DNA from: Theodoxus fluviatilis
Lineage: Eukaryota; Mollusca; Gastropoda; Cycloneritida; Neritidae
DNA: 55,000 bases
Assembly: GCA_034096865.1 (NCBI GenBank)
Contig: JAWQFJ010000635.1
Span: 1-55,000, forward strand
Direction of reading: 5' to 3'
Positions 46,016 through 55,000 of the stretch are shown here, piece by piece; within the stretch, counting starts at the first letter, position 1, and every line of letters begins with the position of its first letter. The translations under genes were made by a program, and so were the position numbers. The notes under the pieces were generated by a model. It saw only the letters and a program-made list of their open reading frames with translations. It did not search any database and was not told where the DNA came from.

Positions 46016-49000
46016 CTGAAGAGAGAGCAGGGTGATCACACAGGGATCGTGTACTGCAAACGTTTTTTTCCTCTCATTATAAAACAAGGCATTCCTTTGC
46101 CCCCAGTAATATCAAACAATCTTTTGGTGTCTGTGATATTGTTTGTGCTGAACACTACACTGTAGTATCTGTCCCTTACAACACTGGAAATGTGCTAAGT
46201 TTGGTGTGTTCTTAAAATTCTATATTCAACGCTGGATATTTTCACTAATGCAACAGCAGACTTGAAAACACCGACTACTGCAAATTAAGTGGTATACTAA
46301 ACACTTTCTGATCAACTGATACCAAGACACTCACATACTATGTCCCACTTTGAACATGCTACTTCCCATTTTGAATGTAGTACGTCAAACTAGTAACACA
46401 CTACATCACAAAATCCAGGCCATGTAACCTTTTTTCATTCAGTGCTGAGAGCAAGCTCACAAATTGGCCTCTAACATTAAGTTTTCTTTTCTAAAAATTT
46501 AGAAAAAAAGCATTTCACGAAAGACATGCAGTGTAAACATAATTATCTACATGTCTGCTTTGCTTCTGAAAAAACTGGACAGTTTCTTTCATACATAACA
46601 ATTCTCCACCTTAGCCATCTTTCCCATACCACTACATGGAAGTGAAGACTAGCTCTCCAGTATTCCTACTAAAACTCATTATTCTTAATGAAGTGGAGAA
46701 AATAAGAAATTACTTTCCCAGGGTCATCACTTGTCTGAAAAACTTGAGAGCCACAAGAGGGAAACATGAGAGTAGCAGCCGGGACTTTGCCCCATGTTAG
46801 GTTGGTACAGGAATGGCACAGAGGGTCAGAGAAAGTCAGTCCCAGACAGAGCACACTTCAGTTCTCCTCAAAAGCAGCTGCTGCTTCAGAGGTAAAAGAT
46901 CTCCAGTGGATCTTTCTTTCGCCGCAGCTTCATACTGGCAAGGCTGAATGCCACACCATACTTGGATATTCTTCAAGGCATTTATGTTAGCTATGGCAGT
47001 CCTTGCTTGCACCAACTGTTTCATACAAGAAGCAGTTGTTTGGGTATCTTGGGTCATCCATGCATGGGAAGTGGCCAGCTCAGCATGGCTGGATCTGTAC
47101 AGCATGATGGTATTCCTGGTGGTGCTCGCTCTGTCCTGGGAAGCTGCAGAGTGCAGAAGCAACCAGCTCGCAGTCGGGTGTGGCTCAGGTACCAGTCTGA
47201 GTGGACTGGCCAGATCAAGGAGGCAGCTGTCCACCCATCCATCCATCCATCCATCCATCCATCCATCCATCCATCCATCCATCCATCCATCCATCCATCC
47301 ATCCATCCATCCATCCATCCATCCATCCATCCATCCATCCATCCATCTATTCACTTTTCCATCCATCCATCCACATCTCCATCCATCCATCCATCCATCC
47401 ATCCATTCACTTCTCCATCCATCCATTCACTTCTCCATCTATCCATCCATTTCTCCATCCATCTATCCATCCAACTATCCATTCATCCACCCAACCATTT
47501 ATCCATTCAACTATCCATCCATCCACCCAACCATCCAACTATCCATCCATACATCTATCCATCCATCCACCCACCCACCCATTCATCCATCCATTCATCA
47601 ATCCATCCATTCATTCAATTATCCATCCATTTCTCCATCAATTCATCCATCCATCCACCCAACTATCCATCCATCCATCCATTCATCCAATTATCCATCC
47701 ATCCACCCATCCATCCACCCATCCATCCATCCATCCATCCATCCATCCATCCATCCATCCATCCATCCATCCATCCATCCATCCATCCATCCATCCATCC
47801 ATCCATCCACCCACCCACCCACTCACCCACCTATCTACTCTCTCCATTCATTAATTCTTTATCCCTTCATCTGCAAGGGCTGACATTTCATGGACTTCAT
47901 CTGCATTACACCTTGCCAAGCAGAGTGCATCATGGGCTCACTGTGCCATGCAAGCAATGGGCAAACAAGTTTTGTGACAAGTGGGATTTTCAGACTGGGA
48001 TCTCTCTGCTCTAGTGAACTAGCCAAGTCTGTCATAGGGTTATGGAGTTTAAGTGGCTGGACATTGTGTTTCAAACTGCATCAGTGGCTGGACATTGTAA
48101 TTCAAACTACATCAGTGGCTGGACATTGTGTTTCAAACTACATCAGTGGCTGGACACTGTTATTTCATACTGCATCAGTGGCTGGACATTGATATTTCAT
48201 ACTACATCAGTGGCTGGACATTGTGTTTCAAACTACATCAGTGGCTGGACACTGTTATTTCATACTGCATCAGTGGCTGGACATTGATATTTCATACTAC
48301 ATCAGTGGCTGGACATTGTGTTTCAAACTACATCAGTGGCTGGACACTGTTTTTCTAAACTACATCAGTGGCTGGACATTGTGTTTCAAACTACATCAGT
48401 GGCTGGACACTGTTATTTCACACTGCATCAGTGGCTGGACATTGATATGTCATACTACATCAGTGGCTGGACATTGATATTTCATACTACATCAGTGGCT
48501 GGACATTGATATGTCATACTACATCAGTGGCTGGACATTAATATGTCATACTACATCAGTGGCTGGACATTGATATGTCATTCTACATCAGTGGCTGGAC
48601 ATTAATATTTCATACTACATCAGTGGCTGGACATTGATATGTCATACCACATCAGTGGCTGGACAGTGATATGTCATACTACATCAGTGGCTGGACATTG
48701 ATATGTCATACTAGCTCAGTGGCTGGACATTGATATGTCATACTACATCAGTGGCTGGACACTGTTTTTCTAAACTACATGCATCATTGACACTCTTTTG
48801 TCACTCTTAGTTTTTGTTAATAAGCACTGATAAAGTTTTGCCTGTCACACTTCAAGGTTAACTGAATAATTGTTAAACTTCAGGATAATGGGACTTCTGT
48901 TTCTCTTGACGAAAACAATTATGCCTGCAAAACTAGATCATCAAACATCATGTGCAAATTGTAAGACAATGTGACCATAAATCTGATAGTAATAGCTCAT

Positions 49001-50879
49001 ACCTATATGTAACTGTATCAAGGGGGGGAAAAAAGCAAAAAAAGACAGTATAGTACCTTGGTCTTGCATATGGCATCAAGCATATCACAGTCAGCAGTGT
49101 ACTGAACACCCGAGGGACTGAAAAAAACAACAAAGTCTGGCTTGTCCTGCAAAAATAAAAAGTAGAGTTATATATCTCATCAGTACAAACAACTGTTCAT
49201 TACAGAAAATGGTATTTTGGTGACCTTTGCTTTGTAAATAATGACGTTTTAGAAGACTGCAATGTAAATTGTGAGGGTGCATAGGATCTGACTTCACAAG
49301 CACACACGATACATTTTATTCAAATGTTTCATAGAAATGAACTGAAATGTCCATTGAAATTATGATCATTAGTTACGCTTGATCATGGAGTATATTCATT
49401 TTCAAACAGAAAAAGAAAAGAGAGACCAAAACAAAACAATTACCAAATTCATAGAGGCTATCTATACAAATCTTGTACTTACAGATAGAGCCTTGACCTA
49501 TCTGTACAAATCTTGTATTCACAGACACAGCCTCAGTCTATATCTACAAATCTTGTACTTACAGACCCACAGCCTTAGCATAGCTGTACAAATCTTGGAC
49601 TTACAGACCCACAGCCTTAGCACAGCTGTACAAATCTTGTACTTACAGACCCACAGCCTTAGCACAGCTGTACAAATCTTGTACTTACTGACCCACAGCC
49701 TTAACATAGCTGTACAAATCTTGTATTCACAGACACAGCCTTAGCATAGCTGTACAAATCTTGTACTTACAGACCCACAGCCTTAGCATAGCTGTACAAA
49801 TCTTGTACTTACAGACCCACAGCCTTAACATAGCTGTACAAATCTTGTATTCACAGACACAGTCTTAGCATAGCTGTACAAATCTTGTACTTACAGACCC
49901 ACAGCCTTAGCATAGCTGTACAAATCTTGTACTTACAGACCCACAGCCTTAACATAGCTGTACAAATCTTGTATTCACAGACATAGTCTTAGCATAGCTG
50001 TACAAATCTTGTACTTACAGACACAGTCTTAGCATAGCTGTACAAATCTTGTACTTACAGACCCACAGCCTTAGCATAGCTGTACAGATCTTGTACTTAC
50101 AGAGCCACACCCTCTCGGTACAAATCTTGTACTTACAGAGCCACACCCTCTCGGTACAAATCTTGTACTTACAGATAGTGCCTCAGCCAGTAGCGCCTGT
50201 AAGTCTTCTTGTGGACAGGTTTCATAGGCCACAATTTCCTTCAGCTCAATTCCTAGAAGTTGAAAAGGCATTCTGCACAATCAGCTTTCCTCAATGACCC
50301 TGTTTCGTTTGTCCATTCTGCAAGTCCACTTACAAATTTGTTGTAGAAAGTGGGTCTTTTTGTCTCTTTCCATTTAGATATGTCACTGCCTCTCACTGTG
50401 GCTTGATATCAAGAATAGACCCACCATGTCTCCTTGTATTATTCATAAAGGTCAGTAACTAGAGGACTTGTGATGATTTGCTATTGCTCTCACCAGTTCT
50501 AGTGATTTTTGTGATCAATGGCCTTACATTGCCAACAAAAGCTGATGGGTCATTAAACTTCATTCATTCATTTATTCATTCATTCATTCATTCATTCATT
50601 CATTCATTCATTCATTCATTCATTCATTCATTCATTCATTCGTACCGTCACTGCCTCAAAATATTTCATCTCAATCCTTGTACATCCCAAGCATTCATGG
50701 CTTTTGCCATGAGTATGATTGTATGTATGTAGGTAGGTAGGTATGCATTTGTGCCTGTATGTGTGTGTATGTATAGATTAGCAAAGACTTGCAAACAAGT
50801 GTCTGAGCTTACAAAATGTGTGAGAGTATGTGTGTGCATGCATGCATGTGTGTGTAAGTGTGAGCGGGTGTGTGAGTGT

Positions 50880-50973
<94 letters not shown>

Positions 50974-52354
50974 TAGGCAGAGACATAGACAGAGACAGGC
51001 ATGCATGCAGGCAGGCAGGCAGGCAGGCAGCCAGCCAGCCAGCCAGTCATTGTATTGTCAATGCATAAAAGTGTAGTCCTCTGCATCTGTATGTGTGCAT
51101 ACACGTGAGTGTTTGAACACAAGGGGGCACATGGCGTAGAAAACGGGGGTATCAGAAAAAAATTCGTTGCTCAGCAACTGTTTTAGCTATCTTAATGAAA
51201 CTTTGCACACAATACAAACACACAACAAGGATAATGCACATCAATTTTTATTGTTCTAGATTGAATAGTTTTTGTTATATAACACAATCACTGAAAAAAT
51301 GCACGTTACAATTTTTGACCCCCTATCAAACTACAAGGATCACACTTTATAGGATCAGCAATGGTTATGTACAAAGAAGAAGACCTATATTGTGCTATAA
51401 AACATTATAAATGTATTTATAACACTTACAAATATTTTTGGTGATGAGTGGCATTTACACATGAAAAAACGCTGCCGGCATGTGTAAATGCCACTCATCA
51501 CCAAAAATATTTGTAAGTGTTATAAATACATTTATAATGTTTTATAGCACAATATAGGTCTTCTTCTTTGTACATAACCATTGCTGATCCTATAAAGTGT
51601 GATCCTTGTAGTTTGGTAGGGGGTCAAAAATTGTAACGTGCATTTTTTCAGTGATTGTGTTATATAACAAAAACTATTCAATCTAGAACAATAAAAATTG
51701 ATGTGCATTATCCTTGTTGTGTGTTTGTATTGTGTGCAAAGTTTCATTAAGATAGCTAAAACAGTTGCTGAGCAATGAATTTTTTTCTGATACCCCCGTT
51801 TTTTACGCCATGTGCCCCCTAACCGCTAGGTCCTTTTAAAAAAAGCATCTAACACAGCAGAGAATATGCAGCAAATGCCTAAGTAAGAGATGTCCATAGT
51901 ATGTTATTCAAGAACAGGCTTGACTTGATACACCTTCCCTTGGAAGTCTTCACATAAAAGAATTCTGGTAAATATAAATGACTTTATGGAATCCCTTTTC
52001 CAAAGCCATCCCCCTGTGGGTTGGGGGTAATAATTAACCCACCACGTTTGACCTTGAGAGTCTGAAGAGGTAAACAACTAGGGAAATCATTGCTTGACTT
52101 GATCTCACCTTAACCAGCTCTAGTGATTATTTGTGATTGATGGCCTTAAATAGCCTACAAAGGCTGATAGGCCTTGAAGCTTCATTCATACATACATACA
52201 TTCATTCATTCATTCATTCATTCATTCATTCATTCATTCATTTCTTACATCTTTCACACAGGTGACTACTGACCTTGCTCCTTGAGACTGTTGGGAAGTG
52301 TGTCTTTCCGAATTTCAGAGCAGGGGAAAAGGATGGGTTTGGACTCTTTGGATA
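45899..52354 (-). CDS. UROS: Uroporphyrinogen-III synthase, 3' half (four exons, partial)
   Basis: The exons in transcription order are 52354-52274, 50252-50173, 49146-49057 and 46015-45899. All have GT/AG borders and the phases join to a frame of about 122 residues plus stop. The enzyme closes hydroxymethylbilane with inversion of ring D to give uroporphyrinogen III in haem synthesis, and is cytosolic in animals. Landmarks are [39 protein letters not shown] and [12 protein letters not shown] followed by [20 protein letters not shown]. They correspond in order to the second lobe of the HemD fold, including the FFSPSG and AIG..T motifs. The N-terminal lobe was not found up to 55000 and is presumably upstream. 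The identity rests on these collinear motifs. Confidence 0.9.
47231..47828. repeat. (CATC)n microsatellite with degenerate centre
   Basis: Pure CATC at about 47231-47346 and 47705-47808, with a decayed middle containing ATTCA, ACCCA and CTATC variants. It lies in the last UROS intron. Frames of SIHP repeats are artefacts. Confidence 0.95.
48048..48776. repeat. 31/32-bp minisatellite, about 23 units
   Basis: The unit is CATCAGTGGCTGGACATTG plus a variable GTTTCAAACTA or ATATGTCATACTA end. It lies in the last UROS intron. Confidence 0.95.
49057..49146 (-). CDS. UROS: UROS exon ([10 protein letters not shown])
   Basis: Thirty whole codons, with acceptor TTTTTGCAG and donor AAG/GTACTA. Confidence 0.92.
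49485..50172. repeat. About 42-bp minisatellite containing splice-donor copies, about 16 units
   Basis: Minus-strand unit: CTGTAAGTACAAGATTTGTA followed by CAGCTATGCTAAGGCTGTGG. The array begins at the UROS exon 50252-50173 donor and repeats GTAAGTACAAGATTTGTAC in most units; some units have GTGAATACAAG instead. Confidence 0.93.
50173..50252 (-). CDS. UROS: UROS exon ([12 protein letters not shown])
   Basis: Acceptor TTTTCAACTTCTAG/GA. The upstream TGCAG would place an in-frame stop and is not used. Donor CTATCT/GTAAGT. The last exon bases and the donor form the first unit of a long minisatellite. Confidence 0.88.
50400..50641 (+). mobile_element. SINE-like repeat with (CATT)n tail, copy 3
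   Basis: GGCTTGATATC, then CCAGTTCTAGTGATTTTTGT, ATGGCCTTACATTG, GCTGATGGGTCATTAAACTT and a (CATT)n tail from about 50560 to 50641. Confidence 0.65.
50881..50975. repeat. (GA)n and (GACA)n microsatellites
   Basis: GA to about 50932, then GACA at 50943-50973, followed by GGCA and GCCA short runs to 51045. Confidence 0.95.
51122..51820. mobile_element. Near-perfect palindrome: 342-bp arms, 15-bp loop
   Basis: Arms 51122-51463 and 51479-51820 are inverted copies with about three mismatches and no indels. The outer ends read AGGGGGCACATGGCGTA. The loop is AAAAAACGCTGCCGG. Identical 71-codon frames on opposite strands result from the symmetry. No transposase is encoded and no clear target duplication is visible. 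A fold-back transposon or MITE is the likely origin. Confidence 0.9.
52075..52242 (+). mobile_element. SINE-like repeat with (CATT)n tail, copy 4
   Basis: TTGACTTGATCTCACCTTAA, CCAGCTCTAGTGATTATTTG, ATGGCCTTAAATAGCCTACA, AAGGCTGATAGGCC, then CATA and CATT repeats. Very close in layout to copy 3. Confidence 0.68.
52274..52354 (-). CDS. UROS: UROS exon ([15 protein letters not shown])
   Basis: Opens with two bases completing a codon, ends with one base before donor GTCAGT. Acceptor GTGTTTCCAG. An (AATG)n run starts about 30 bases into the next intron. Confidence 0.88.
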
Positions 52355-53095
52355 CTGGAAACACAAAAGCAAGCATTTTTTCTCACACTCTAAAGAGAAG
52401 TATAACAATGCTAATAATAATAAAGAATGTTTCATTTTGCTGAACCACATGAGAAAAGTTTTTTGGGGGACTTTCAATCCCAGTTGCCTTTGCATGGCAC
52501 CCAGTATCCGGTTTAAGTCCTCAGTCAGAGTAGCAATGCAGGCTAAAGACCTTCCCCAAAGGTGCGACTCTAGGGTCAGTGCCTAAAGCCCCAACCATGC
52601 ACTCTGTAAACAAAACCTATTAGATGTTACAAAAGAATAAATAAAACGGCACCCATAATGTACATGTGTATGACAACTGTAAACATGGACACTCTGGTAA
52701 GCTCCTAACATAACAACTGGCATTCTCTGGAGACAGAGATCAAATCCCCTGAAGATGGAGTGTGGCTGCCTATATGGCGGGGTGTTCAAAAACAGTCACA
52801 CACGCAATCATCTCACCCACTTGGATGATCCCGGGAGTGTTTTGCCTAGGTACGCAACAACAACAACATCATGGACACTCTGCTCAGAATAAAAAAAACT
52901 AAATAAAATTGCCTTGATTAGAAGACTCACAATGCAAATTTTCCATTTTTTTTTCACATTAGGCGAAAAAAAGACCAAAAAAAAAAGTTGTGGTTACAGT
53001 AACCGAACCAACTATTTTTCTGTCAAACCTACCCTTTTTTATAATGAAAAGGAAAGTAAGAAAGAAATAATGAAAGAAAGAAATAAGGAAAGAGG

Positions 53096-53097
53096 GA

Positions 53098-53165
<68 letters not shown>

Positions 53166-53184
53166 ACGAAAGAAAGAAAGAAAA
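53096..53184. repeat. (AAAG)n microsatellite
   Basis: About 22 units with one C interruption, preceded by a degenerate GAAA-rich stretch from 53040. Confidence 0.95.
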
Positions 53185-53227
53185 GGTAAACGATTATACA
53201 TGTTCAGAGGGATCTACTGTATACATA

Positions 53228-53256
53228 TAGTGTTAAAAAAAAGTAGGGGATATTGA
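53228..53256. repeat. Tc1-like left terminal inverted repeat
   Basis: TAGTGTTAAAAAAAAGTAGG then GGATATTGA; inverted match at 54743-54771 with two differences. Confidence 0.88.
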
Positions 53257-53536
53257 GTTTGAAGCATAAAAATCATATGAATCTTAGAAGGCAGGAATTA
53301 TTTATTGATGGTCATGGATAGCCACCCCATTGCCCTACATTTTCACACCATTGACCTAGTTCCTGGATGCTCGTGCAAAAAAAGTAAATTAACGCAAGGC
53401 AGTTTGGGGTCAATGCCCCATTTTCACACAAAGGTTTTCTGCGTCAAAAACACGTGCAAATTGAATAATTTTGACTGTACTCACTCCTGGCAAGTGTGTT
53501 CTAGCCACACAGTCGGTCAAAACTTCAGTTGAAATC

Positions 53537-54556
53537 ATGCAGCGGCTAAGAGAAGACCAAAGATGGGTCGGAGTCGGAATGCTACAGACCGGAAGTACGC
53601 AGGTGAACGTGGCAAGACACCTTGGTGTTTCACAGTCTGTCATCAGCAGACTGTGGAACCGTTACCGTAATACCGGAGAAGTTGTCGACAGGCCTAGAAG
53701 TGGGCGACCAAGAATAACCACCCGTCGTCAAGACTTGATCATCACCAATCATGCTCAACGAAACAACACCCAAAGTGCTACCCGGTTGAGACAACACCTC
53801 CAACGGGTAGCAGGGGTTCAAGTCTCCGCCCAGACCATCCGAAACCGGTTGCACGACGCTCAGGTGAACGCCTTTAGACCGCGGATAGTGTTGCCTCTCA
53901 CACCACACCATCGCCAAGCAAGAAGTGCCTGGTGCCGCATCCACCAACGATGGACCAGGCGCCAATGGGGTGACGTGATGTTTTCGGACGAATCGAGATT
54001 CGAGCTGGACTTCAACTATGGCCGGGTGCGGGTTTGGAGGCATCATGGAGACCGTTATCATCAGGACAACATGATTGCTCACCACCGCTTTGGGCGGGGC
54101 AGCATTATGGTGTGGGGTGGCATCACCAGCACTGGCAGAACGCCCCTTCGTGTGTGCCAGGGCAATGTCAATGGTGTCTACTACCGGGAAAACGTCATTG
54201 ATCCACTTGTTGTGCTCTTTGCACGCCGCCATGGGCCCGGATTCATCTTGCAGGACGACAATGCCCCAGCTCATCGAGCAAATATCGTCAGGAATCACCT
54301 GCAAAGACGGCAGATCAATTCCCTGCCATGGCCATCGATGTCCCCCGACCTGTCCCCTATTGAAAACCTGTGGGACTTTCTGGGGAGATGTGTCCGGGAT
54401 GTCGTTCCAGCTTCCCAGAACCTTCAGCAGCTGGCCCTTGTCCTTCAGCAGGAATGGGCTGCAATTCCTCAAGCAACCATCCGGCAGCACATCAACAGCA
54501 TGAGGAGGCGCTGCACAGCCTGTTTGACCGTTAACGGAGGCCCAACCCGTTATTAG
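53537..54556 (+). CDS. Tc1-like transposase (DD34E)
   Basis: 339 residues from ATG, the usual length for Tc1 transposases (about 340). The N-terminal third is the paired-like double helix-turn-helix DNA-binding region, with a GRPR linker near residues 56-59 after RSGRPR. The catalytic domain has D151 (VMFSDESRF), D241 (ILQDDNAPAH) and E276 (SPIENLWD), with 34 residues between the last two, plus the WGGI glycine-rich segment near 193. It catalyses cut-and-paste excision and insertion at TA. The frame is open further upstream but without an ATG. No stops or frameshifts are seen. Confidence 0.93.
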   Translation: MQRLREDQRWVGVGMLQTGSTQVNVARHLGVSQSVISRLWNRYRNTGEVVDRPRSGRPRITTRRQDLIITNHAQRNNTQSATRLRQHLQRVAGVQVSAQTIRNRLHDAQVNAFRPRIVLPLTPHHRQARSAWCRIHQRWTRRQWGDVMFSDESRFELDFNYGRVRVWRHHGDRYHQDNMIAHHRFGRGSIMVWGGITSTGRTPLRVCQGNVNGVYYRENVIDPLVVLFARRHGPGFILQDDNAPAHRANIVRNHLQRRQINSLPWPSMSPDLSPIENLWDFLGRCVRDVVPASQNLQQLALVLQQEWAAIPQATIRQHINSMRRRCTACLTVNGGPTRY

Positions 54557-54742
54557 AGACTTTCAGAACTTTTGTTATTTTTGAAATGTCACCCTGCTTT
54601 GAGGGGAAGCGTGTAAAAAGTCACGTGACTAATTTTGTTGTTGATTTTTGCTTTGAAAATGTTGTTAACATGCTGTTGCATCCATAATGAAATAAAGCAA
54701 GTCTCTGATTATAAACAGAATTTGGTTATAGTCTCATTTATA

Positions 54743-54771
54743 TCAATATCCTCTACTTTTTTTTAACACTG
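54743..54771. repeat. Tc1-like right terminal inverted repeat
   Basis: TCAATATCCTCTACTTTTTT then TTAACACTG; inverted match to the left end. Confidence 0.88.
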
Positions 54772-54785
54772 TCTAAGAATTAATA

Positions 54786-54786
<1 letters not shown>

Positions 54787-54808
<22 letters not shown>
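54787..54808. repeat. (CA)n microsatellite
   Basis: Eleven CA units just beyond the Tc1-like element. Confidence 0.95.
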
Positions 54809-54816
<8 letters not shown>

Positions 54817-55000
54817 AACACAAATATGCCCAGTCTCAATCTGGCCTTAAAAATAAAAATAAAAATGTAAATTCAGGCCTATCTATCAACCCTATGTTTT
54901 CTGGCCATGTTACCAGCCAGATGTTCAGTACTTCCTTGTTATATTTACTCAGTGCTTCTTCTATGTGCCCGAGAAAGAGTTTTACTTATAAAAATTGCAA

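Larger units (their letters stand above)
53228..54771 (+). mobile_element. Tc1-like DNA transposon, apparently intact
   Basis: A 1544-bp element with about 29-bp inverted termini (53228-53256 and 54743-54771, starting AGTGTTAAAAAAAAGTAG one base in) around one open transposase gene. TA flanks the left end (the bases before TAGTGTT are TA). On the right the next bases are TC, so the expected TA is altered there. It lies upstream of the UROS exons on the opposite strand. Confidence 0.9.

Noticed and set aside
46838..47220. Minus-strand non-repetitive open stretch upstream of the CATC array
   Set aside because: It resembles neither UROS nor a recognisable retroelement, and UROS exons on both sides join without it.
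46948..48014. Frames of about 311-350 codons rich in SIHPSIHP
   Set aside because: Translation of the CATC microsatellite joined to flanking intron sequence.
51195..51747. Two identical 71-codon frames on opposite strands
   Set aside because: A consequence of the palindrome; no start context or protein similarity.
53630..54490. Minus-strand open frame of 286 codons
   Set aside because: Antisense shadow of the Tc1-like transposase.
52360..55000. Search for N-terminal UROS exons
   Set aside because: No segment with suitable splice sites matched the expected first-lobe motifs, so these exons are probably beyond the right edge.

Overview
This is intron-rich, repeat-saturated animal nuclear DNA, not prokaryotic sequence. 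The coding sequence I can recognise is two host genes on the minus strand, each split by spliceosomal introns, set among many transposable elements, minisatellites and microsatellites. The mixture (a Gmr1-type LTR element, a DIRS element, a Tc1 element, CR1/L2-like LINE tails and very dense GT, GA and tetranucleotide repeats) suggests a marine invertebrate, most likely a mollusc. That assignment is inference; nothing here proves it.

Host genes. (1) CACUL1 (CDK2-associated cullin-domain protein) can be assembled as eight coding exons between 32430 and 17026. Every splice phase agrees and they give a 276-residue frame. (2) The 3' half of UROS (uroporphyrinogen-III synthase, haem pathway) is present as four exons between 52354 and 45899, with a poly(A) signal about 165 bases past the stop. 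Its N-terminal exons were not found and probably lie beyond 55000. The two genes point the same way and have unrelated functions.

Layout. 1-780: a truncated copy of a dispersed repeat packed with AGGTCA half-sites. 781-7133: a full-length LTR retrotransposon with target duplication, near-identical LTRs and one open gag-pol frame in which integrase precedes reverse transcriptase. 7134-17000: non-coding sequence with an ACGTTGG-rich block, a LINE remnant, two more AGGTCA-repeat copies and a pogo-like MITE. 17026-32430: CACUL1, whose introns hold two further AGGTCA-repeat copies, a 61-bp-TIR element and many satellites. 33165-35250: a large fold-back element abutting a LINE 3' end. 36588-38760: a 51-bp minisatellite interrupted by an N and by a block of heat-shock-element-like motifs. 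39504-44877: a decayed DIRS-type tyrosine-recombinase retrotransposon whose inverted terminal repeats and internal complementary region are still readable. 45899-55000: the UROS 3' half, with intronic minisatellites, a near-perfect 2 x 342 bp palindrome and an intact Tc1-like transposon.

The most unusual observations are the gag-PR-IN-RT-RH domain order of the LTR element; two minisatellites, in different genes, that appear to have grown out of a 5' splice site so that repeat units carry extra donor-like sequences; the AGGTCA direct-repeat family; the heat-shock-element block; and the long palindrome.
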